The notes beneath the pieces were generated by a model. That model had not been told where the DNA came from. It did no database searches and was given only the letters and a program-made list of their open reading frames with translations. A stretch of DNA of 64,000 nucleotides from an uncultured Chryseobacterium sp. GTDB taxonomy: Bacteria > Bacteroidota > Bacteroidia > Flavobacteriales > Weeksellaceae. Location of the stretch: contig CAJYRQ010000063.1 of assembly GCA_913777465.1 (NCBI GenBank), positions 112,385-176,384 on the forward strand, in the 5' to 3' direction. A program made the position numbers and the translations under genes. Below, in pieces: positions 44,281 to 52,297 of the stretch (position 1 is the first letter of the stretch; every line of letters begins with the position of its first letter).

Positions 44281-44571
44281 AAGAATAGGGATTAAAAAAT
44301 TGAACAATGGGTTTCTGAAACAGCCCTGAAGAAAGTGAGGAATATGATTGAGCTGCTTACCTGTATATACGACTAATCAGGGTCCACAGTTTTCCCGCTC
44401 CGGTTTCCAGGCACGGATATCGTGCTAAGTTCCTTCAAACCGACCGGTGGAATGCCCATATTTTTTTTATCTTTGATGACCTTACCGATGGAATTCCGGA
44501 AATTAAAAGCGGCTGCTGTTACGGTGAATTTTAAGGTAATGGCAAAAGATATGCATGGTTAAGAAAAGTAA

Positions 44572-45198
44572 ATGAAACCCGACCCAATGATTCCCTTCAA
44601 CTCCCCTACTCCATCCTCAGTCAACGGCCTTGTCCTGGCCGGCGGCAAAAGCTCCCGGATGGGAACAGCCAAGGAAAAGATCCGCTGGCATGGAAAGGAA
44701 CAGCAGTATGCTATGGCCGATCTGCTGGGCAGCTTCTGCGGTGAAGTGTTCATTTCCTGTCGCCCGGATCAACTGGAGCATGTTGATGCAGGCTACCCCG
44801 CTCTTCCCGATGTATTTGCAGAAATGGGACCGGTTGGCGGTATTCTTTCAGCATTCCATTACCGGAAAGATACCGCGTGGCTGGTGGTGGCCTGTGATCT
44901 GCCGCTGCTCGACGAGAAAGCAGTGGAATTATTAATCCGTTCCCGGAATCCTGAAAAGATGGCGACCGTTTATGAAAGTCCGGTAGACGGCGGACCGGAA
45001 CCGCTGGTCGCTCTTTGGGAACCCCAAAGTTTTCCGTTGCTGGTGGATTTTCTGGAGACCGGAAGCCGTTCGCCCCGGAAGTTGATGATGAACAGTGATA
45101 TTTGTCTGGTTAAGCCGGGACACCCGCAGGTGTTAAGGAATGTGAATACACCGGAAGAATTGGCGGAGGTTCAGTGGATGATTAGGAATTTCCGATGA
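44572..45198 (+). CDS. mobA: Molybdenum cofactor guanylyltransferase
   Basis: 208 residues. The nucleotide-binding signature is LVLAGGKSSRMGTAKEKIRW. DVFAEMGPVGGILSAF and LVVACDLPLLDEKAVELLI follow, as in MobA. It converts Mo-molybdopterin to the guanine dinucleotide form. It is divergent from other core genes but faces the FdhF/YdeP oxidoreductase gene, the enzyme class that needs that cofactor. Confidence 0.9.
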   Translation: MKPDPMIPFNSPTPSSVNGLVLAGGKSSRMGTAKEKIRWHGKEQQYAMADLLGSFCGEVFISCRPDQLEHVDAGYPALPDVFAEMGPVGGILSAFHYRKDTAWLVVACDLPLLDEKAVELLIRSRNPEKMATVYESPVDGGPEPLVALWEPQSFPLLVDFLETGSRSPRKLMMNSDICLVKPGHPQVLRNVNTPEELAEVQWMIRNFR

Positions 45199-45240
45199 AT
45201 TTTGTGTTATCGCGCGCGGATTTTGCAGATGACGCAGATT

Positions 45241-45318
45241 TTTTAACGCAAAGTTTTATTTTAGTTGCGGATAGGATCAGTGAGCAAAGGACGATCAGCA
45301 GGCTGATCTGATGAAACG
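45241..45318 (+). repeat. Dispersed repeat family R4, copy 2
   Basis: TTTTAACGCAAAGTTTT at the left and GAGCAAAGGACGATCAGCAG then GCTGATCTGATGAA at the right. Same ends as the copies at 2677 and 48205. Confidence 0.6.
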
Positions 45319-45353
45319 AATATTTTACCCGTTAGCAATATCTATTTGCTTTA

Positions 45354-45394
45354 AAAAATTCAATGCACGGAAATCATCCGAACATTGAATTTTT
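45354..45394. terminator. Bidirectional terminator between mobA and the FdhF/YdeP gene
   Basis: AAAAATTCAATG and CATTGAATTTTT pair perfectly around a 17-base loop, with T-rich tails in both directions. It lies 4 bases from the oxidoreductase stop. Confidence 0.8.
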
Positions 45395-45397
45395 ATT

Positions 45398-47794
45398 TTA
45401 TTGCTGGGCCGTTCCTGCGGCGGCGGCGATATGTTCATCAATTTTCTGATAAATTTCCGGATCGTGCTTCCGGATTTTGATGCGGACGTATTTGGAGGCG
45501 GGCATGTTGGCACCGTCTACGACATTGTTGATGGAGACCAGGACATTGGTTTCCGGAAAGTAGGTCATCGTACTTTTCTGCGGGATGGCATATTTTACGA
45601 CAACGAACAGAGGCGCAATGCGCTCAATACCGTCATCATAGTTGAACAGGTCTACCTTCTCCCCTTCTTTCAGACCTGCTTTTTCGATGTCTTTTTCGTT
45701 CATCATAACGATTCTTCTTTCATTAAAAATTCCCCGGTAGCGGTCGTCCAGTCCGTAAACCACGGTATTGAACTGGTCGTGGGTACGGGTGGTTGCCATC
45801 AGGTATTCGTCGTCTGCCAGCGAATTGTCGGGAATCGGAGTGATGTTGAATGCCGCCTTTCCCGGAACATGTTCACTGCTGAATTTTCCGTCGCGGGGAT
45901 TATTCGGAAGATAGAATCCACCTTTTTGTACGACCCTTTCGTTATAATTTTCAAATCCGGGAATACATTGGGAAACATCATCGCGGATGGCATCGTAGCT
46001 GTTCATGAACCGGTCCCAATCGATAACCGAACGCTCTCCCAACACGGCCTTTGCCATCCTGCAGGCGACATGGATTTCGTTAATCAGGTTTTCCGAAACA
46101 GGTTCCAGAACCCCTCTCGACCATTCCACCACCCCCATTGAGTTTTCGGTGCTGATGTGCTGCAGTTCCCCGTTGACGATATCTTTTTCGCTCCGGGAAA
46201 TCACCGGTAAGATCAGGGCTTCTTTCCCATGGATCAGGTGGCCGCGGTTGAGCTTGGTGGAAACCATCACAGACATTTCAAGCTGGCGCATGGCATCTGC
46301 CGTGTAGGTGGTATCGGGTGCAGCCGACAAAAGGTTGCCGCCCATGCAGAACATGAATTTCACTTTTCCGTCATGCATGGCTTTGATGGCTTTCACGACA
46401 TCGTATCCGCCCTGTCTGGGCGGTTTGAAGCCATAAAATTTTTCTAATGCATCCAATTGTTCCTCGGTAGGTTTATGATTGACCAACAATGTCCGGTTTC
46501 CCTGTACATTGCTGTGCCCGCGGACCGGACAGACGCCGCCGCCTTTGATGCCGATGCTTCCTTTCATCAGCAACAGGTTCACAATGTTATAGATCATATC
46601 GACGCCGTTGTGCTGCTGCGTGATGCCCATTCCCCAACAGATGATAATGCGTTTTACGGCAGCGATCATCTGTGCGGCTTCTTTCAGTTGTTCCACCGAG
46701 ATTCCGCATTCTTCCGCCAGGAATTGGAGGTCATACCGTTTAAGTTCTTCGGTTAAAGCTTCAAAGCCGGCTGTTTTTTCTGCAATGAACTTATGATCGA
46801 GAACTTTCCTCGGATTTTTTTCTTCCTCTTCCAGAAGCAGGAGCTGCAAGGCTTTTAGTAAAGCCATATCGCCATTGATTTTAACGGGCAGGTAAAGATC
46901 GGACAATTCAAAAGGTTTACTGATCAGTGCCAAAGGTTTCTGAGGATCCCTGAACCCCATGAGTCCGGCTTCCGGAAGCGGGTTGATCGCCATGATCTTA
47001 GCGCCGTTTTTTTTCCCCTTGGTAAGGGCGGAAAGCATTCTCGGAGAATTGGTACCCGGGTTCTGGCCCATGATGATGATGAGATCGGATTCATAAAAGT
47101 CTTCCAGCTTAACCGAACCCTTTCCGAAACCGATGCACCGGGTCAAGGCATACCCGGAAGTTTCATGGCACATATTGGAACAGTCCGGGAAATTATTGGT
47201 CCCGAATTCCCGTCCGAAGAGCTGGTACACCCACGTAGCCTCATTGCTGGTCCTTCCTGAAGTATAAAACATCGCTTCATCCGGAGAAGCCAGGCCGTTG
47301 AGCTTTTCAGCGATTTTGGCAAAGGCGCCGTCCCAGCTGATCGGCTGATAATGCATTCCCCCTTCCGGAAGATACATGGGTTCCGAAATCCTGCCCAGCT
47401 GGCTGATCTGGTAGTCCGTCATTTTCGACAGGTCATACACCGAATTTTCCCTGAAGAAATCCACACCGATTTTTTTGGAAGTGGCTTCTTCGGCCAGGGC
47501 TTTGGCCCCGCTCTCACAGTATTCCGCTATCGGTGACCGGTCGTGATCGGGATCCGGCCAGGCACAGCTGGGGCAGTCGAATCCATCAAACTGGTTCATG
47601 CTGAAGAGCGCCCTTCCGCCCCTTAGTGTTGAAGCGTCCCGTACGAGTTGCTGTATGGAGTGCATTACAGCCGGTGCTCCGGCAGCCCAGTTTTCAGGAG
47701 CCTCAAGTTTCAGTTCTCCCAGGCGGTAAGGTGGCTGGGCGGCTGGAGATGGTCCGGAATCCCCTTTCTGTTTATTTAAATGATTATTTTCCAT
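45398..47794 (-). CDS. FdhF/YdeP-family molybdopterin oxidoreductase
   Basis: 798 residues; DMSO reductase superfamily, YdeP branch. The N-terminal iron-sulfur motif begins FDCPSCAWPDPDHD. The cofactor domain has FYTSGRTSNEATWVYQLFGR and NNFPDCSNMCHETSGYAL. Later motifs are IIMGQNPGTNSPRM and RGHSNVQGNR. The C-terminal dinucleotide-binding beta barrel includes ATTRTHDQFNTVVYGLDDRY and FPETNVLVSINNVVDG. The E. coli relative is linked to acid resistance, but substrates are undefined. FdhD is encoded nearby, as its sulfuration factor. Confidence 0.9.
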   Translation of the reverse strand: MENNHLNKQKGDSGPSPAAQPPYRLGELKLEAPENWAAGAPAVMHSIQQLVRDASTLRGGRALFSMNQFDGFDCPSCAWPDPDHDRSPIAEYCESGAKALAEEATSKKIGVDFFRENSVYDLSKMTDYQISQLGRISEPMYLPEGGMHYQPISWDGAFAKIAEKLNGLASPDEAMFYTSGRTSNEATWVYQLFGREFGTNNFPDCSNMCHETSGYALTRCIGFGKGSVKLEDFYESDLIIIMGQNPGTNSPRMLSALTKGKKNGAKIMAINPLPEAGLMGFRDPQKPLALISKPFELSDLYLPVKINGDMALLKALQLLLLEEEEKNPRKVLDHKFIAEKTAGFEALTEELKRYDLQFLAEECGISVEQLKEAAQMIAAVKRIIICWGMGITQQHNGVDMIYNIVNLLLMKGSIGIKGGGVCPVRGHSNVQGNRTLLVNHKPTEEQLDALEKFYGFKPPRQGGYDVVKAIKAMHDGKVKFMFCMGGNLLSAAPDTTYTADAMRQLEMSVMVSTKLNRGHLIHGKEALILPVISRSEKDIVNGELQHISTENSMGVVEWSRGVLEPVSENLINEIHVACRMAKAVLGERSVIDWDRFMNSYDAIRDDVSQCIPGFENYNERVVQKGGFYLPNNPRDGKFSSEHVPGKAAFNITPIPDNSLADDEYLMATTRTHDQFNTVVYGLDDRYRGIFNERRIVMMNEKDIEKAGLKEGEKVDLFNYDDGIERIAPLFVVVKYAIPQKSTMTYFPETNVLVSINNVVDGANMPASKYVRIKIRKHDPEIYQKIDEHIAAAAGTAQQ

Positions 47795-47815
47795 ATTGTT
47801 GTGATTAGAAGTGGA

Positions 47816-48166
47816 TCAGCATTTGGCATTCGGGTTCGGATAATTGTCGCTCTGGTCTTCCAGGGTATTGTCCAGGCAGACAAAGTCCTTTTCGACTAAT
47901 ATTTTCAATTTACCGGCCTGTCCTTCGAAACCGATCCTGTCGGTGGCGGTCCATTCTTCTACCATCTGAGCCGGCATCCTCATTATCATTCTGCTGCCGT
48001 CAAATGCTGCGGAAAGCGTCTGGTCTTCCGTTCTTTCAATAGCATACGTAAAAGTCTGGCCAGGAAATTCCGTATGGCCGGAAATCGTTCCGGTTGAACC
48101 GAGTTCCGCTACTTCAGATTGGGTAAGACGGAAACGGATGCTGTTGTCTTTTATTCTTATTTTCAT
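47816..48166 (-). CDS. Small conserved protein, DUF7009-like
   Basis: 116 residues; starts MKIRIKDNSIRFRLTQSEV, with a Cys-containing end (PNAKC). It resembles a small family seen beside FdhF/YdeP and FdhD genes in Bacteroidetes, but the assignment rests on memory of such neighbourhoods. It is 21 bases upstream of the oxidoreductase gene on the same strand, so it is probably part of the operon. Confidence 0.6.
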   Translation of the reverse strand: MKIRIKDNSIRFRLTQSEVAELGSTGTISGHTEFPGQTFTYAIERTEDQTLSAAFDGSRMIMRMPAQMVEEWTATDRIGFEGQAGKLKILVEKDFVCLDNTLEDQSDNYPNPNAKC

Positions 48167-48204
48167 TAAATTTTATATTTCAGTTGTTTTCTCTGCTTTA
48201 AATT

Positions 48205-48282
48205 TTTAACGCAAAGTTTATCTTATCATCCTTTATATTTTAAGAGAGCAAAGAAGTGATCAGCAAGCTGATCTGATGAAGC
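48205..48282 (+). repeat. Dispersed repeat family R4, copy 3
   Basis: TTTTTAACGCAAAGTTT at the left and GAGCAAAGAAGTGATCAGCA then AGCTGATCTGATGAA at the right. It separates the DUF7009-like gene from fdhD. Confidence 0.6.
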
Positions 48283-48356
48283 AAACGTTTTCATCCTTAT
48301 TCCTATTTCTAAATGCAGAATGTTTATTTTTACAATTAAGCTTTTATCATCTGACA

Positions 48357-49229
48357 CTATTCCATTATAATTTCAATTTGGCTGCTTTTATGATATATAT
48401 TGAACCGGTTGTCCCGGAGGAATCCCAGTAAGGTCATGTCGAACTCTTTTGCGAGATCTACCGCTAAGCTTGAAGGTGCCCCGATGGCAGCTACGATTGA
48501 AATGCCTGCCATCGCCACTTTCTGGATCAGCTCGAAACTGGCTCTTCCGCTCAGAACCAGAATACGGTCCTGCAATGGTAATTGTCCGGTCATCAAAGCA
48601 TTACCGATGAGTTTATCCAACGCGTTATGCCTTCCTACATCTTCCCGCAAAGCCAGCAGATTCCCCTTATCATCAAAAATCCCGGAAGCATGGATGCCGC
48701 CGGTTGCACTGAAATTATTCTGAAAAACCCGCAGCTTTTCGGCTAACTGACAGATGGTTTCCAAAGAAACCGTTTGGGTCTTTTTCTCCATATTCTGAAA
48801 GGGGCTGACGGTTTTAATCGATTCAATAGAACCTTTCCCACAGACGCCGCAGCTGGAGGTGGTATAAAAATTCCGGTCGGCGTTCATCAGCTGAGGAATA
48901 AACCCAGCGGACAGTTCAACGGTGATTACATTGCCGCTGTTTACAGAGCAGGCTGCCTGCAAATGGTTTACTTTTTTGATTTGTTGCGGATCTGAAATAA
49001 TGCCTTCCGTAAACAGAAATCCTGCAGCCAACTCGGCATCGTTTCCCGGCGTACGCATGGTCACGGAAATATTCCGGGTCTGTTTTTCTTCGTCTACATC
49101 ATACGAAATTCTGATCTCCAGCGGTTCCTCTACCGAAACTTCATCGCTGCAGGGAAAGGCCTGACGGTCTTTTATCCTGATTATTTCTATTTCCTGTACG
49201 GACTGATGTTCTCGGATATCGGTTTTCAT
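48357..49229 (-). CDS. fdhD: Formate dehydrogenase accessory sulfurtransferase
   Basis: 290 residues; transfers sulfur from a cysteine desulfurase to the bis-guanine-dinucleotide cofactor of FdhF-type enzymes. The catalytic cysteine pair is Cys127 and Cys130 in SSCGVCGKGS. GGIHASGIFDDKGNLLALRE followed by DVGRHNALDKLIG is the second family signature. It would act on the FdhF/YdeP protein encoded downstream. Confidence 0.93.
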   Translation of the reverse strand: MKTDIREHQSVQEIEIIRIKDRQAFPCSDEVSVEEPLEIRISYDVDEEKQTRNISVTMRTPGNDAELAAGFLFTEGIISDPQQIKKVNHLQAACSVNSGNVITVELSAGFIPQLMNADRNFYTTSSCGVCGKGSIESIKTVSPFQNMEKKTQTVSLETICQLAEKLRVFQNNFSATGGIHASGIFDDKGNLLALREDVGRHNALDKLIGNALMTGQLPLQDRILVLSGRASFELIQKVAMAGISIVAAIGAPSSLAVDLAKEFDMTLLGFLRDNRFNIYHKSSQIEIIME

Positions 49230-49715
49230 ATTTTTAAAGAATTTTGGAACTTCTTGCTCGTGAGTTCTGTTTTGTTTGTCTGTTGATACTGTTCAGCCGG
49301 TTTTAATAAAGATTAATGCTTTTGAAATGAGTGGGATTTTTAACCAATTGCTTTAAAGCTTCTATCCCTTCTGCTTTAAACAGATTATACCCATCAATCT
49401 TAATACCACAGAAGTAAATATACGATTTTTATGACTGAAATCATAGGTGGTGAAAATAGGTTTTGATGAAAATGATGCTCCTGAAAGATTTGAATGAGGT
49501 CCTTTTTATTTAATGAGACTTTATCCGATTCCAAGTTAAACCGCTCCGTTCTGGCCTGACGGTTAATGTGGTTATTATTTGATAGATTTGACCGTTGGTG
49601 ATTTATCGGATTATCCCTGATGCTGAATTGCTCCCCTTTTGGGGCTTGGTCATGTTTTTATCCGGATTTATCAGCGGTTTTTAGGGTTAAATTTATACAG
49701 CAAATCCTCTTTTAT
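49230..49715. other. Gene-free stretch upstream of fdhD
   Basis: AT-rich with no repeat copy, hairpin or ORF that can be supported. It holds the divergent upstream regions of fdhD and the DUF1826-like gene. Confidence 0.5.
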
Positions 49716-49723
49716 TATCTTTG
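49716..49723 (+). promoter_or_regulatory. Likely -7 box of the DUF1826-like gene
   Basis: TATCTTTG, a match to TAnnTTTG, 16 bases before the ATG at 49740. No clear -33 TTG is present. Confidence 0.5.
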
Positions 49724-49739
49724 CAGATAATTTTAAAGC

Positions 49740-50450
49740 ATGACATTCTTTTCTAATCCTACATTTTATGGTAATCCGCAGGTTGGAGTGGTTTCCAGTT
49801 TTTCCGGGCTTGTTGAAACGGAATTCCAGGGAGCTGTGAATGCTTTGTGCTGGCAAAGGAATTTGGCAGGGAATTTTGAGGAAATTGTATCTAAAATTCA
49901 ATTAAAAGAAAATATTACCGAAATCTCCGCCGATGATCTTCTGACTCTGGAACTTTCGGATGAAGGGAATGCTGCGAGAGAAATTATTCTGAATGACCTG
50001 AAACGGTTAGCCGATTTCGGTGCGCTGCCATCCCTGAATCTATTAAAATGTTATGAACGGGATGGAGAACTGGATTTCTTTTCTACGGATGTCTATTCGT
50101 ATCATGTGGACCGTTCCCCCGTCGGGACCGATACGTTTCTGTGTACGTATTTTGGGGCTGCCAGCGATATTATTCCCAATGATCAGGTAACGCAGAAAAT
50201 TCTGGTTCCGGAAATCCGTGAAAAGCTAAGAGCACTGCATGACGGCCCTGAAACGGAGTTTGAAGATTTTTTAAAAGACTGTTTTTTCGATCTTCATTAT
50301 CAGCCAAATCCCAAGGCACAGCCTACTAATCTCGGAAACGGGCATCTGTGGCGGCTGGCGGTGGACCATCCCGATCAGCAGGTTTTACCCTGTGTACACC
50401 GGGCTCCGATAGAAAATAAGGGACAATACAGGCTGTTGCTGATTTGCTGA
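49740..50450 (+). CDS. DUF1826-like protein
   Basis: 236 residues. The central YSYHVDRSPVGTDTFLCTYF and the end GNGHLWRLAVDHPDQQ with CVHRAPIENKGQYRLLLIC resemble DUF1826. The conserved His, Asp and Cys residues there suggest metal binding. That family is often found in zinc-limitation neighbourhoods, but nothing here shows zinc control. A monocistronic unit followed by a hairpin region. Confidence 0.6.
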   Translation: MTFFSNPTFYGNPQVGVVSSFSGLVETEFQGAVNALCWQRNLAGNFEEIVSKIQLKENITEISADDLLTLELSDEGNAAREIILNDLKRLADFGALPSLNLLKCYERDGELDFFSTDVYSYHVDRSPVGTDTFLCTYFGAASDIIPNDQVTQKILVPEIREKLRALHDGPETEFEDFLKDCFFDLHYQPNPKAQPTNLGNGHLWRLAVDHPDQQVLPCVHRAPIENKGQYRLLLIC

Positions 50451-50550
50451 AAGTCATTTTTACTTAATTTCCTGGTTGAAAATTTTCGACTGAAATATTT
50501 TAATAGACATCTATTAACCGCCATTCACAATTAAATTTTTATAATGAAAA

Positions 50551-50571
50551 AACGGCATCGATGATGCCGTT
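50551..50571 (-). terminator. Terminator hairpin between convergent genes
   Basis: AACGGCATC/GATGCCGTT with a 3-base loop, followed on the minus strand by TTTT. It is 362 bases beyond the AAA+ gene stop. The rest of the 50451-50932 gap holds two diverged copies of a degenerate unit with CCTCTTCCA and TTAATCC (about 50778-50850 and 50866-50930). Confidence 0.7.
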
Positions 50572-50932
50572 CATGTTTAACAGGATTAAATAATCCAATA
50601 CCTTATTTAACTTGAATCCGAACCTGTTTAATTTATAAAAATCTGATTACCAACAGTTAAAACAGAAATCAAATTTATTAATACTGCTTTAAAAAAGTCT
50701 CTCTCACTGATAGAATGACAAAAGATCCAGTTTAATTATCAAGACCTTCGAAACTGTTTTTGACAGGAGAAACTTCCGGCATTCAGCCTTCCTCTTCCAA
50801 CCTGTTAATCCAATTTTTCTTCGGATTCACATTAATCAATACCTTTGAGTATCACATAAACATAGGAAACTTCCATCATCCCTCTTCCAGCCATTTAATC
50901 CGCATTCTACTTCGAATTCAGGTTAATTCATT

Positions 50933-52249
50933 TTATATAAAGATCTTATCTTCTTTTACATATTCTTTTTTGATGCTTTCGAGCAACATTTCGAGGCCAA
51001 CTTTATAATCCGGTTCTCCGGAAGCAATGGTTTTTAAGCTGACATCCTGTATGACATTCATGATGTTGGAGCCGGTAAGTTCATATCTTCGGGCAATGTA
51101 CTCGAGGTTAATCTCTTCCAGCTGCAGCTGCCGCGGTAGATTCTGCTGCCAGATGCGCAGTCGCTCTTCGTGTTTGGGATTGCTGAATTTAATACAACTG
51201 TGAAAACGCCTGGTAAAGGCCTGATCCATATTGTTTTTAAAGTTGGAGGCGAGGATAATCAGTCCTGAAAAAGTTTCGATCCGCTGCAGCAGATAAGAGA
51301 CTTCCTGATTGGCGTATTTATCATGCGCATCCCGAACGTTGGTCCGTTTTCCAAAGATCGCATCCGCCTCGTCAAAGAAGAGGATCCAGTTTTTATTTTC
51401 AGCTTTTTCGAATAATTTAGACAGCTGTTTTTCCGTTTCGCCGATGTACTTGGAAACCAGCATCGAAACATCGACCCTGAATACCGGCCGGCCGGTATAT
51501 TTTCCCAACAGGCTGGCCGCAAGGGTTTTTCCTGTTCCGGGATCCCCGTAAAACAATACGCGGAAGCCTGGCTTCAGCTTTTTCTGCATGTCCCAGTCTT
51601 CCATCAGGATCCGGCTGCTGGTGTACCAGGATTCGATGCTTTGAAGTTCATCCAGAGTATCCTGCGGCAGTATAAGATCACTCCAGGACCGGCGGGTATG
51701 CAGCTGTTCTGCCGGAAAATCACCGCTCATTTTAGGCAGGAGTTCCCTCCCTAAGATCATGGTGTTAAAAAATTCCTGGTGAACATTGATGAGACCATTG
51801 GATAGCAGATGTTCATGACCTGAACCTGAACAAACAACGACCTCTTGTCTGATTAATGTTGAATCCGGATTAAAGTAATCTAAGACATTCAGGCGTTCTG
51901 AGATCCGGTCACCTCCGAGAATGTGCTGTACCGCCTGAACGGTCGGATGAAAGAGCCGTCCGTTATCGCTGGGAAAACAGAAATCAAACAGGATATCGTT
52001 GGGGAACTCCAGATAGACCTGCTTAAGCAACGCAGGTTCAAGCTTTGGCAAGAGAGCCATCAGCAAAAGCACCACTTCCTGATGGGTAAGTTCAGCCGCT
52101 GAAATGTAATTTCCCAACGGAAAGCCTTTATGATCATTTATGCTAAACTTCGGTGCTCCTGCATTAAAATCTTCCGAAGGATTTTTTATCCTCCAGGTTA
52201 TAATTTCTTCTAAATGGGTAAATAGCTTTTGTAATTGTTCTGAGGCCAT
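50933..52249 (-). CDS. AAA+ ATPase of a contractile injection system type
   Basis: 438 residues from the ATG at 52249 (MASEQLQKLFTHLEEIIT); an upstream frame adds 14 unlikely residues. The N-terminal 200 residues are a helical/winged-helix region. Residues 235-242 (GDPGTGKT) are Walker A and 293-296 (DEAD in ILFFDEADAIFG) are Walker B. An arginine-finger region follows (AFTRRFHSCIKFSNP). This is the Cdc48/spastin-like ATPase found in extracellular contractile injection system loci (Afp15 type), where it is proposed to help assembly. It lies 49 bases after the tail-fibre gene. Confidence 0.82.
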   Translation of the reverse strand: MASEQLQKLFTHLEEIITWRIKNPSEDFNAGAPKFSINDHKGFPLGNYISAAELTHQEVVLLLMALLPKLEPALLKQVYLEFPNDILFDFCFPSDNGRLFHPTVQAVQHILGGDRISERLNVLDYFNPDSTLIRQEVVVCSGSGHEHLLSNGLINVHQEFFNTMILGRELLPKMSGDFPAEQLHTRRSWSDLILPQDTLDELQSIESWYTSSRILMEDWDMQKKLKPGFRVLFYGDPGTGKTLAASLLGKYTGRPVFRVDVSMLVSKYIGETEKQLSKLFEKAENKNWILFFDEADAIFGKRTNVRDAHDKYANQEVSYLLQRIETFSGLIILASNFKNNMDQAFTRRFHSCIKFSNPKHEERLRIWQQNLPRQLQLEEINLEYIARRYELTGSNIMNVIQDVSLKTIASGEPDYKVGLEMLLESIKKEYVKEDKIFI

Positions 52250-52297
52250 GGGGTTTGTTTTTAGGAATATTAGGCATTCTTTGTTATACAATTTATC

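Noticed and set aside
51350-51420. DEAD-box helicase from the DEAD tetrapeptide
   Set aside because: It is the Walker B of an AAA+ ATPase. Other helicase motifs are absent, and GDPGTGKT is AAA-type.
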